Source of the DNA: Thuidium tamariscinum
Taxonomy: Eukaryota; Streptophyta; Bryopsida; Hypnales; Thuidiaceae
Assembly (NCBI GenBank): GCA_947034885.2
Contig: OX344751.2
Location: 37,291,082 to 37,355,081, forward strand
Length of the DNA: 64,000 bases
Direction of reading: 5' to 3'
Part shown: piece after piece, positions 50,901 through 61,644 of the stretch
Position numbering within the stretch: position 1 is the stretch's first letter
How the letters are laid out: every line of letters starts with the position of its first letter
The notes under the pieces: generated by a model
What the model was told of the DNA's origin: nothing
Databases searched by the model: none
Seen by the model: the letters and a program-made list of their open reading frames with translations, nothing else
Program-made: the position numbers and the translations under genes

Positions 50901-52265
50901 GAAGCAGTGAAGTTCAATGTCAAAGTATCAAATCTCGGTCAGGATCATTCCTTTGAGTCTGGTGGTTCAATATCGAGTAGGAACTGTTGTGAATCCCAAG
51001 GAGCCACACCACTGCAGAATCCCCACGCTTCAACAATAGGAACAGATTTATTCAAGGAGAGCAGTATCTTACTCCATCACATGGTGCACATCATTGTGGG
51101 GTGCAACTAAATGAGCAACCTGGTCTCTACTTGCTGTAACCTCAAAAGAACTCAAACCTAAACCAACGATCTTGGAAGTTGCAATCAAGGGTATGAAGAC
51201 CGCAAGAGCCTAAAGAAGTCATGCCTTTCAGTTCTGTAGCTCGTCTCATTCCTGTAGTCCTCATTCGAATTCTGTTAATCCATAAAAGCGGTGAGATTAA
51301 TTTACATAGGTGTACGTTACCATGTGGCAGATAGTCGTTCCAGTCATGAGGCCAATTTACATTGGTCAGGTAAAAGCAAAAAGATGGATAGAAGAAGCTT
51401 GAGATTTGGCACTGTGCAATTAGGGTGAGAAGTTGGGCTGAAATTACATCAATGCATTCATTGTAAGGTAACGAGTCTAGCATATGAGAATCGTATAAGC
51501 GCCACCTCTTAATCACTCAGTAGTTCTTGTTACTTAGCGTGAAGTCGATTGAACAAAATAAGGTTAAACAAGTAAACATGTGATTTCACCCCCAATCAAG
51601 GCGTAAAATCTCGTGTTATCTCGAGCTTGCTGCTTCCAACTTTGCAGTCTATAGCATCCCTTATTTTATTCCTCCTCACAGATGCACAGTCGAGTTTCAC
51701 TAACACCCTTAAAAGTCAACTGAACTCCACACGAAAGAAGAACCTGAACTGCAAGATCGAAGCTACATTCACAATCAAGCTACTCCACATTCCATCTCGG
51801 GTTAGGAAATTTTGGCTCAAGCCACAGGTTATTGGAAACTCGACAAACCTGCAACGTGAGTAACTTCTACCGAATCTCATCTATGGAGCTATTGACATCG
51901 TTGAACTCCCGGTACAATTGCATCATTTCTTGCTCAGCCGGAGAACGAATCTGAGTTGCAGAGGAAGGAGAAGCCCCCGAGAGTCGGACACCTCCCGTGT
52001 CCTGCACATTCACGAAGACGAGCACCATCATTAAAAGAATTCGCAGAAATAGTCACCATTCTAGTGCACTGACCAATCCGTCCAAACCAACATTTCAGAA
52101 AGCACTGAGGTAATTAACCCCCAGGTATCTCCTGTCCACAATTCAATCGCAGTACGTATGCAATACCAATTAATTCAATTCGAACTCAACAACAAGGACA
52201 TCGGTAACGACGACTCCACATCCCAAATTCAAATTCGCTCAACATACCCGAGGGAGATCGTTCAT
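47954..52265 (-). pseudogene. SYP13-type plant syntaxin (Qa-SNARE), probably a pseudogene
   Basis: Exons read leftward with GT/AG borders and mostly matching phases: 52265-52248 (MNDLPR), 52001-51849, one unassigned exon, 50861-50773 (KEKMVEDLDEI), 50591-50518 (TYRTRMSRT), 50221-50179, 50001-49941 (FREIVETRVFA), 49827-49802 (TGQRVDES), 49411-49333 (RLIEAGD), 49151-49080 (ILDTIAEIQERHHALRDFEQ), 48915-48850 (EIVLEGQDNVPANIEG) and 48073-47954 (RKWLFLSVVTFIFVTVM, tail anchor, TGA). This is the Habc plus SNARE plus C-terminal membrane-anchor plan of plasma-membrane syntaxins that drive vesicle fusion. Defects are in-frame TAG at 51867-51869 and 48850-48852 and a one-base frameshift in the 49333-49411 exon (GGG run near 49380). 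It has diverged from the usual sequence after HQ in the SNARE motif. Confidence 0.75.
48497..48964. repeat. Inverted duplication of the syntaxin SNARE exon (hairpin locus)
   Basis: The left arm 48530-48722 and right arm 48773-48964 are inverted copies, about 190 bases each and more than 90% matching by eye, separated by a ~50-base loop. Each arm holds the acceptor, the exon coding NVPANIEG and the donor GTGAGT. The right arm is the native minus-strand exon and the left arm is its plus-strand copy, in which the codon before the donor is GAG instead of TAG. A 29-base direct repeat starting CTGGCTTCCCCGCACATACG lies at 48497-48525 and 48743-48771, next to each copy, and may mark the duplication event. 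A transcript across it would fold into a long hairpin. Confidence 0.8.
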
Positions 52266-54289
52266 GGCGACTCCTACCCCACCAGCTCCAGCCGCACCGG
52301 CCACCCTCACAATCAAGCTAAGAATCAACAAATTAGTTCTACGCGGATCAACTCTTCAATTCGGGTGAAATCGTGCTTGAATGCTGATGCTGACTTGCAT
52401 TGCTTCATCATCCACACTGAGCTCCCCACCTCAAAATTTTCTCTCTGATTTCAATTTCAGACACCGCCAATTCAGAAACTAAATCATCACTGCACTGCGA
52501 CTCGATATCCGAACCCAAACCTTCACCTCCGCAGCGTCTATCCGGTGCCTCGCGCTAGAGAATTGAATTCTCGAGGCCCCAGGGACGGTCGAGAGTAATT
52601 ATTGCGAGGGCGAAGGCGAAGGACAAGGACATGAAACGACTTGGCGCTCTTGCTCCAATTCCAATCCGCAGGCACGGTGGTCATCAGCTAGCAGAGTAAA
52701 AACTGAGACGAGAACTGAGAATGATTGGGCGCGCACAGGCTTGGCAGGACGTGCTGCTGCTGTGAGCTTATGTTTTGCAAGGCCATCCGAGCTACAGTGG
52801 TGTATCTCTGTGGGTTGCTGGTGGCCAGTTTGAAACGAGTCGGGCGGGCCTCGGGAAGCCCGTCAATGTGCACACGCAGGCGAGCGAGGTTGCCTCATTC
52901 GAAGTGGGCCCAGCAGGATTTCCAGTGGGGGAAATCGCGGGAATTTTTAATTTTTAATTTCTGGGCAAATTCTTGGGCATACCTATACTTGGCCCAAAAT
53001 TCGAGGGCATTTTTTTTACTTTTACTTTGGAGAACCTAAAGTTTACCTAAAGGTTATTGGGCCTAGTTCAAATGTAGGGATTTAGCATTGCAAATAGGAT
53101 GGAGTGAGTGTGGCCAATCTTTTTTTCCCTTTTAACCATTTAAAGTAGGAACAAGATTTTTGAATGCCTCATTGTAGATTTTGCAATCTAGCAAGAACAT
53201 GAAATGGTAAAACAAGGCTATTCTACTTTTAAAGTGTGAAAAAAATTATTGCTAATGTATAGCAATTAAGGTAAATGCAAAAGATACTAAATTGTCACTA
53301 TCAGCAATTGAGCATAATTATATACTCCCTCCATTCCAAAATTATTGTCCACAATTTTGTTAGTATCTCTTGAGCCAATTTCATTGATCATATTGTTAAA
53401 AACATAATTAGCCATTCAATGGTTTAGACCATTTTCTTGTCATATTTTCTCAAAATTGCAATTTTTGTTGCATTTATCTCAGAAACAAAAATAAACATCC
53501 TTTTGGAATCTAATTGTAGAATCTTGTACCTAACTTGTTCATAATCATGTAGCATAAATTTTATGAAGTTTGACTATGGATTGGAAGATATGAGCAATTA
53601 AAGTTATTTTTTGAAAAAGACGTTGAAATTGTCCAATAAACTATATTGTCGATAACTTTTCCATTATTAGTCCAAATACAATGAACCAAAGCTTCACATG
53701 TAGACAAAAATACATTACTTTAGGAAATTTTAGAATTAATTTTGTTCTTTTTGAAAAAGTTTTTTTTGGTGCTTGCCTAACTTAGTTTTAGGCTTTTTGT
53801 TTTATAACTTGTGCTCTAAGACACCAATTGAAATGAAAATTTTAATTCTTAGATCTTATTTGCATATGTAAGGAGATTCAATACAATGTAGCTATCAACG
53901 TTTCCAAAACCTAATTTGTGGATTTCGCTTTGCACCTATAGCCGTGCCCTTGTGATATGTATCTCCGCGACATGTCATCCCATTTGTTGGAGACACGTTG
54001 ATAAAAGAGATTTTTAAATGTGGGAATTTGTCTTTTTTTTTTCTGCTTGGTAGTGTACAACTTGCAACATGGGAGAAAATTCAATGTACACATATAGCTA
54101 TTTTTTTTCATTGAATTTGCTCATAAGTGCTAGCTGACAAATTACAGAAGTTAAGAAATTGGCGATTTTGGTGGGGAGTGACAAACTGAAAAGAACTGGT
54201 CACACACTCACACTGACAGTCTTACACATTGAAACAGAAATTTACAATTTCATAAAGAGTGTCAAAATTACAATGAAATGTCTATTTTG
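52266..54289. other. Region upstream of the syntaxin-like gene; AT-rich spacer
   Basis: 52266-52950 is more GC-rich and probably contains the promoter and leader of the minus-strand gene. From 52950 to 54290 the DNA is AT-rich with no gene. Confidence 0.4.
53323..53360 (+). mobile_element. Possible left end of a Stowaway-like MITE
   Basis: TA followed by CTCCCTCCATTCCAAAATTA at 53325 is the characteristic start of Stowaway (Tc1/mariner-type) MITEs, with TA as target site. The matching right end was not found downstream, so only a fragment may remain. Confidence 0.45.
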
Positions 54290-54394
54290 CAATTCTATGT
54301 TCTAAGTCCTATTGAACTAATTCCTATCACTAACAAGGGATTTGGTTTTGCAATTGTAAGTTCTAAATCCTATTGAAGTAATTTTTATCACTAA
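54290..54394. repeat. ~60-bp tandem duplication at the element insertion site
   Basis: A phrase TTGCAATT...TCCTATTGAA...TATCACTAACAAGGGATTTG occurs twice. The second copy is split by the element at 54395-58174: it stops at ...TATCACTAA and resumes at CAAGGGATTTG after 58179. Confidence 0.7.
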
Positions 54395-57300
54395 TGTCAC
54401 AACCCTAAAATCCATCTTTAGTCTATTTAGTACTAAATAGGTTTTATTTTTTCGATTTGTCATATTTATTTTAGATTTTCTAGTCTATATCCAGAGTTAT
54501 AGTATAGTAAGGAAAACCGGAAGTTAGGGAAACAGTAAAGAGATAAAAGTGCTAAGGGAGTGATTGTCTTTTTATCGGAACCATAACTGGAATACCTTTC
54601 TGGATAAGGAAAGTCCAAAATCAGATAAGATACAGAAGCCAGAGCTAACTAAAACAGTAACTAGTCTATCGGAAACATGCCAGAGCCCACAGGGAGCCAA
54701 TGGAGTGCGTACCGGGAATTTGGGAAAAGTGCCACCCAACGGTCAGATTCTCGGGAAATCAGGAACGGTAGGATTCAACGGTCAAATCAAACGGGAACTC
54801 CGTTACCCAACGATCGAGAATTGGAGAGAAATCCGAGTGGAAGCTTTAAGGTTGGTCACTTAGGATTCTAGACCTCATTATTGTGTTTTCTAGGTCAGCT
54901 CTGAGCGTGGGAGACTGTGTGTGCATGTTGGTGCTGTTGGAGGAGGTTTCCGGCGTTCCGGTTTTCTTTAGTGTTTCAGTTATCGGGCGAGTTAGTCGGG
55001 TTGTGTGAAAGATTGTGGTGTGGGTTTTCTGGAGAGTATCATCGAGTGATTTAGAGTTTCGGCCATGTCTGGAAGTGAGGCTGAGGAGGAGACCGCCACC
55101 AAGGTGTCGCTAAGGAACATTGTTCCGGTTATTCCAGAAGACGCAGAGGAGAGAGGTGACCTGTTGGAGGACCTTAGTCAAATGGGTTGCGCTGGATTGA
55201 TCGAGCGGCCCTGGAACTTCAAAGACGATGTCATGGTGCGGGAGGTTCTGCACCCACAGTCGAACGAGTGGAGGAAGACCTTGAGGGCGCTTCCGGACAA
55301 GTGGACGGCTGGAGTCTGGCGGGAAGTTTATGGTTTTGCCAAGGAGGGTGAGGGCTTTGCCTCACGGACTGACAAGTTCGTGGTGGGTAAGTTCCGTTCT
55401 GCACCTCACTCCAAGGATGGGTACACCGTGAGTGACTGCAAGGATGCAAGAGAGAGAAGGGTGTTGGAGTTTCTGGTCCCAATCCTTAGTCCGGATAGGG
55501 GAACCCGGATGACTCTCACCCTGGGGAATACGATTTTTGGAGCACTGAGCGATGACCGGAAAGTAGACTGGGGAATAGTTTTTAGAGAGTACGTCGGGAA
55601 GTTGTGCAAAGGAGTAGGAAAGACTAAACCCTCCAGTATCTCTCCTTTCTTCTACCATCTCTATCATTCTCAAGACTGCATGAGGGCATTAGAGAGGCAA
55701 GAATATACGGTTAAGGAAGTGAAGCTAGCCCATGGGATGAAGTCTGACTCAGACGATGAGATGGAGGAAGTTGAGAGAAAAACTGAGCTTTCCGGTTCGA
55801 CAAGGAAACCGGAACCGGAAAAGCGAAAGAAGACAGAGGTTAAGGTAGAGAAAGGGAAAGAGAAGGAACTTGTCTGGAAAAGTGACCCTTTAGGGTCAAT
55901 CATTGGGGAACTCACTACAGTCCGTGGGGAATATGAGCGAGAAAGAGGAACCTTGAAAAAGGTGTGCAAATTGTTGGGAGATGTTCCCGAGACTGAGTGT
56001 ATAGAGCAGATCCGGAATCTGATACAAGACGCTGAGGGGAAGGCCGGAAAGGTTAAGTATCAGGAGTTGATGGATGAATTGCTCTTCCTTAAGACAAAGC
56101 TGAGTGAACGGAAGTAGGAAAGTGAGCGTAAGCGGAAGATGTCAGCTCAGTCAGTAGAGACTCTCGACCGGATTAGAGAGTTTATCAGCGTTCCGGCAGA
56201 AGTCATAAACAAGGCCAAACTCTTTGATGAGAAGGTCTTAGATAGTGTAGGAAAGCTAGGGGATAAGGTTATTAACGTCCTAGTTTCCTTCAACTTGAAG
56301 ATGGAGGAGTTGTTGGTGCAAATGAGGGAAGTCATGGAAGAGGTCAGTCCACCCCTCCAACCGGAAACTAAACCGGAAAAAGGGAAAGCTACAGAAGCGA
56401 CTCCTTCTAAACCACCACTGCCAAAGGGCAAGCAGACAACTCCTTTAGTGAAAGGGAAAACCAGAAATCCTTTGGAAGATGTGGTTTTGATCACACCTCC
56501 CAAGACAAAGGTTGTCCTTGAATCAGGAACTGAAAATGAGTCCACACCAGGCTCATTAACTAGAAGTCAGTCACAGCATCGGGAAGGAAGTGTAGGAACT
56601 CCACAGAGCAAGGATCAAGCAGTTACCCCCATTCCTACCCAAGTCAAGAGCAAGGTGACAGATTCTCAGAAGAAGAAGAGGCCGATTCCGGTCAAGGAAG
56701 AGGAATCAGAGGACGAGGTTGAAGAGTCCACCTCTGGGTCTGGAAGTGAGGAGTCAGAACCTGATTCTGATCCAGATGCTAAGTTGGCCATGACAAGGAA
56801 GATCAAGGCCCAACTGAAGGCCAAATCTACACAGGCGAGGAAGCGCAAGAACACTTCCGGTTCTGCCCGGAAACAGCCACCAAGGAAGGGCGCCGCCAAG
56901 AAGGAAGAGACTCCAGGGAAGCGGCTAAGGAAATAGGTTTAGGGTTAGGTATTACAGTAGGTTGGCGGCTAAAAACCTAAGTTTTTGGTAGAAAGCACTT
57001 TTCAAGTTGCTTTTAGGTGAGTAGGTAAGGTTGACTCCATTGGATCCGGATTTTTCGGATCTGAGATCCACTTTTTACGGACAGTGTTGGCGTTCAGTGG
57101 AAGTCAACTGAGCGTTCGATAAGGCGAATGGCACGTGTCATTTCCTTGTGGTTGGCTCTGATTTCCCTTGGGCTGTGGTTTCCCTTGGGTTGTAAAGTAT
57201 TTAGGTGTTAGTTTTCAGTTTGTTAGTGTGCATTTTCATACCTTGTTTTCCTAGCATTATGCAATTCAAATCAGCTTTTTGATTCACATTGAGGTGGCGG

Positions 57301-58174
57301 CGTGTATTCCAGTGGGTGACTCTGTTGGTGTATGTTCTGTAGAGTTGCAGGAATAGGTAGGGAGAGAGTGTGCCCGGATATTGGGTTTATTCGGATTCTT
57401 GGGAGAGTAAGTGCAATCTGTGTGATGGTGGATTCCTGATCCCTCAATGCGATCGGTTCCGGTTTTCCCGTTATCTGAAGATAGTCCCATTCACTTGGAG
57501 CCATAGCCGTTGATGATTCCGGACAACTCTAGTTCAAGCGGTAGACAGGTTCTTTGGTAACCGGAAATGTGTAGGGAAGGTGACGACTTCTCAATCCGCC
57601 CGTCCCGGATTCTGCCCAGAGTTTAGACTAACCCAGTAGGCCGTCGTTGTAGTGTAAGTTAGACTTTGACTGAAGTTTCCTTGCATGACCTGCTAGGCCA
57701 GATAGCTATCCGGTTTAGTTGTGAGGGAAATTAGGTTGAATAGGATTGATGTTGTTTTGTTGTTTTCTTTATTTAAGTGGCACTCTTGACACTCTAAAAC
57801 GCAGAGGGTAGGTTGTAAGCTTCCTTCCTTAATCACAATACACAGATCCCTCTTTATTCAGAGGTTAAACTCGATTCCGGACACTGGTTACTAGGAAAAA
57901 CCGGAAAATATCTTAAGATGTAGGAGATCTGGATTTGCTACCCACTCTCTGTTCCGGTTTGGATTCTGTAAGTTTGTAAATAGGGAGTCTGTAGAGTTTT
58001 AGAGTATGTTAATGTAAGATTAGATAAGTGTGCTTGGTGTTTTTGTGGTAATCCTTGTTCTGATTTCCGGATATTAGTCATCTGGCAACCAAATCTCTGT
58101 GGGAACGATAAACGAGTCACTTTAGGGCCATTTCCGGTCTTAGAGAAGCAACTTGACTTTCCTGTGCTACGACA
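54395..58174 (+). mobile_element. TG...CA retroelement-type insertion (solo LTR or LARD-like), 3.78 kb
   Basis: It starts TGTCACAACCC and ends GTGCTACGACA. ACTAA flanks both sides (54390-54394 and 58175-58179), a 5-bp duplication as made by LTR-retroelement integrases. Near the right end, GGGAACGATAAACGAGTCAC and TTCCTGTGCTACGACA resemble U5 ends of plant Gypsy LTRs. No second LTR or pol gene lies inside, so a solo LTR carrying an ORF, or a non-autonomous element, fits. The motif CCGGAA/TTCCGG is unusually frequent throughout. A second copy in inverted orientation starts at 61645. Confidence 0.75.
55065..56936 (+). CDS. Large ORF in the TG...CA element (plant transposon-type N-terminal domain)
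   Basis: One frame from ATG 55065 to TAG 56936, about 620 codons, with a single internal TAG at 56115-56117. Residues about 45-220 (RPWNFKDDVMVREVLHP, WTAGVWREVYGF, DARERRVLEFLVPILSP, MTLTLGNTIFGAL, VDWGIVFREY) look like the domain labelled putative plant transposon protein, found in retroelement accessory ORFs. A coiled-coil and charged region follows (ELMDELLFLKTKLSERK, then ETLDRIREFISVPAEVINKA), then a Ser/Pro/Lys-rich tail ending in a basic cluster (RKNTSGSARKQPPRKGAAKK). The second copy aligns across the internal TAG, showing that both parts are one protein. The function is unknown; the basic tail suggests nucleic-acid binding. Confidence 0.65.
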
Positions 58175-58209
58175 ACTAACAAGGGATTTGAACCCTTCTA
58201 GACTGCCCA

Positions 58210-58597
58210 ATTTGCAGTGTTAGTGTCTTGCACAATACAAGACAAACAAGCAATGTTCATTAGAAGGTTAGTAAAAAAAATTCATACAAGTGCTCACCAA
58301 ACCTCCAATCCGCCAGTGTCATGCAACAGTGCATGTTCAATTTGGTCCCACATCGCAGGTCCCACATCGCAGCTTCACAGCTCCAGTATGCGGCTCTGGT
58401 CCCACTCCCACATCGGTCCCACATTACAGGTCCCATATCGCAGCTTCGTATGCCAACAGATACAGATGGCGTAGCAGGATCACTAGTAAAACCTTCCATT
58501 AAGGAAAAGTTGGGTTGCAAGGCACGTATAATCTCATGAAAACTAAGGCAAGAACTTTCTAAGTGAGGATACTTGGTCCCACATTCGCAACGCCGCC
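58210..58597. repeat. Short GGTCCCACATCGCAG repeats
   Basis: Between about 58350 and 58450 the phrase GGTCCCACAT(C/T)(G/A)CAG recurs four or five times. There is no gene; this lies between the TG...CA element and the hAT copy. Confidence 0.5.
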
Positions 58598-61500
58598 CTA
58601 GGCATTCCCATAGAGGCCCACCTTGACAGTGCTTTTCCAAGAATCAATGGCTTCCTTGTAAGGAAAACTCTCAAGTGTGTAATATTTTTGGCCAAACATG
58701 CGGACAACTAAAGGAAGATGCTTATCTAACCTGTTTCTTTGGCAAGATTTCAGGAACTTAAGGTTAGAGAAACACCTCTCATCCTCCACTGAGCCAAGGA
58801 CTAAACAACAGCCTATTTCAGCTAGCTGGAAGTACTCAGAAATTATCTTTTGCAAATGCAAAGATTTGGAAAGTTTCCGCCACAATTTGATGACGGGATT
58901 CACATCAAAGGGTGAGCCACAGGCAGCTTCAGCGTTGGCCTTTCTGGTCACCTTAAACAATGCCTGCTGATTGTCCAAATTGGACGGTGACAAAATCTGA
59001 GGTATAGTGTAAGGCTGCCCTCCATCACATGGGGCCTGTCCTTTGTTAAGTACTCTTGTTTTGGTAAAGTGCTCCTTCAGAATAGCTAGGTGATGGCTGA
59101 AAGTAGCCTCTGCCCTATCTTGGAGCCAATACTATGGGTATATTATCCCAAATGCATCAAGAAGCTCTTGCTGAGGAAACCTGCGGTCAAGCTTATTACA
59201 GAGGCATTGAGCTATTTCTGCACACCCAATACCGTATCAGTATATAAAAGACATTGATGTTTTTAAAAAATGGAAATGGAAAGTCCCCACTCACTGAGAC
59301 TCCGAGAGTACTGAACTACTTATTCACGACACCATCTGTATTGATTCAACAAGTAGAAACGATACAGCAAGCAGAAATGATCTAGCCCAAGCTGATACAA
59401 CAAGCTGAGGTCACTGATCTGCAGCACCCACGAGCCTACTAGCCCAAGCAAAAAAAAATGGAAGTATAATATGAGCTTTCTGAAGCAGGACACAGAAATC
59501 CACCCACCAAAAAAATATGGAAGTATAATATGAGCTCTTTCAAGCAAGACAGACAAACCCACCCAACAAAAAAAATGGAAATATAGTATAAGCTCTTTGA
59601 AGCAAGAGACATAAACCCACCCCACAAAAAAAATTTGAAGTATAATATAAGCTCTTTCACCTGCAGCACATACAAACCCGCCCAACAAAAAAAATTTGAA
59701 GTATAATATGAGTTCTGCACCCTATAGCATACACAAAGCCACCCAACCAAAAAAATTTGAAGTATAATATAAGTTACTTAACCAACCAACAACCAGACCC
59801 GCCCAACAAAGAAATATCGGAAGCATGAGATTAGATTTATCTGAGAATTGATGTTCCACGTTGTCCTACACTCGATTGAACTCTTCCTACGTCACAAACA
59901 AATGTGCACCACTGTTTTTGTCGTGGCATCGAGCAAAGGCAGCTCCATTGCCAAAGTCAAACAATAAATGGCAAAGGCCGCTCTCTCCAGGAAGTGGCTT
60001 CCACAATAACAGAATCTCGCCATAAGAAAGCGAAGTGATGGCACTGTAGTAGTGAAAATCTGCCTTTTGGAAGGCAGTGGAGGAATCCATGAACATTCGA
60101 GCCAATTCCTTTTGGCACAATTTCACTACTTGAAGAAAGTCACAAATGAAAATATCACGAGCCTGTAATAGCTTGATTAAGTAGTGCACGGCGTTAACAA
60201 GAGGAATAAAACATGTCAATGAAAGCAAGACCTCAATGTCACAAAGTAGGTCAAAGTTATCCGTAGTACCAGCATGCGGTTTGTTACCAGGTCCTGCTGT
60301 CATGTCCATGCCCATTTTAATGAGCAAGGTGCGATACTCCTCCAAGATTCTCGTGGCGGGACCTCTCATGGAGATCCACCGCGTTTCCACATTTCAAAGC
60401 ATCCTGTTACCCTTAGTTTCCATGAGATCAGCAAGCCTTTGCAATTTAGCGTGGCGCTTATTGCTTCGGCAAAAATAAGCGTAGACAGACTGGAAAAGGC
60501 CCTCGAGACGAGAAATGAGGAGGAATTGGGACAAGGTCTCGACCACCAAATTCACACGGTGACTAACACAACTCGCCCCGATTAGGAATGGAACCCATTT
60601 CTCCCTGATTTGGGTGGTGACACCCGATTTGGGGCCCTGGAATGTGCTGACTCCGTCAGCCCCGAAACTTACCACTTTAGAAGCAATTTCCTCACAGTTG
60701 AGGCCTCCTTCCCCCATGAGCGCATGCACTATTACCTCAGTCAAGTGATCGGCAGTACCACGATCAAAAACACAAGACAAATGCAGAAGATGCGGCACTC
60801 TCTCCCAGTTGGACACAACGTACACATGAATGCACAACCACGACGTCGTATCCACTGCTGTGACCTCATCGGCAGAAATTGAAACGATCCTAGCATCTCT
60901 AACAGCACGTCTCAACGCTCCAAGGACAGACTCATGCAAATGCTCTGCCATTTCCTACCCGGTTGTCTGTGACCAATGTTTCCTTGGGAGATTTCTTACC
61001 TTGAGTTGCTTCAGCAACTGCTGTTGACGTTCAAAGTCACAAAGCGGACGACCATGACTCAAAATGTGAAGAAGGGTAGAAAACTGGACTACCTTTCTCT
61101 TGTACTCACCCTCCAGACCCCCAACCAACTGATCCACAACCATGGTAGATTTCTTTCGCCCTGCCCATTGTTTCACAAGTTGTAGGTGCTTGCAGTCAGG
61201 CTTGACAAAAGAATCGCCCTTCTTCAGATGAGGGTAGGGGACACCATCCTCCTTACAGACGCGCTTACCTTCATGTTTCTCCAAATTGTCCAACTTGGGG
61301 ACCATCAACTTGCGCCTCCCGTTGATGCAGGTACAACTGCGGCAAACAACGCCAACAAGATCCCCAGCATCATTGAACTCCCCCTCCGCCCATGGGAATT
61401 TGCACGCCCAAACCTCCTACCAGCGCCTTGTAATTGTGGCCGGATTTGTTTTCCTTCTCTTCAGCGCAGGGGTGGGTGCAGAAAGATCAGTGACCTCGGG

Positions 61501-61644
61501 CGACATAGAAGACACGACAGTGGCCTCCGAGATGGGAAAATCACGGGGTGCTCCGGGGAGCGAGTCTGTGAGTTGAGTTTGTGACACATGCGTCATGGAG
61601 TCACCCGCCATCGGAGGGCGCGGGAGGTATTTTCCCACACCACT
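58598..61644 (-). pseudogene. hAT-like transposase-derived gene, copy 2
   Basis: Read leftward: an N-terminal Pro/Ser-rich segment with KRRKTNP (near 61450), MVPKLDNLEKHEGKR and a BED-like region (61308-60960), FERQQQLLKQLKVRNLP, SISADEVTAVD, SFGADGVSTFQGPKSGVTT, AYFCRSNKRHAKLQRLAD (60951-60394), VETRWISMRGP...DFGNGAAFARCHDK (60390-59887) and the dimerisation block SVEDERCFSNLKFLKSC, HLPLVVRMFGQKYY (58993-58598). The order matches copy 1 at 38412. Stops interrupt it: TAG 60955, TGA 60394, TAG 59887, TAG 59866 and TAG 59133 (lowest coordinate of each). Three of these TAGs align with Gln codons or a family-conserved Gln, one with Trp (TGG in copy 1), and the TGA with Arg. No frameshift was seen over most of its length. 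A minisatellite at about 59450-59820 lies in its presumed intron. Confidence 0.85.
59320..59825. repeat. ~60-bp minisatellite within hAT copy 2
   Basis: About six units of CAACAAAAAAAATTTGAAGT, ATAATATAAGCTCTTT and a variable CAAGCAAGACA...ACCCACC spacer, from about 59450 to 59820. The long reverse frames rich in Phe/Tyr/Trp here come from this repeat. Confidence 0.8.

Noticed and set aside
55065..56936. Reading the element ORF as a Gypsy gag
   Set aside because: No CCHC zinc knuckle, protease or pol follows; the N-terminal region fits the plant transposon-protein type better.
59320..59750. Reverse frames with repeated WVYVSCF/ELILYFHFF motifs
   Set aside because: They follow the ~60-bp minisatellite period exactly.
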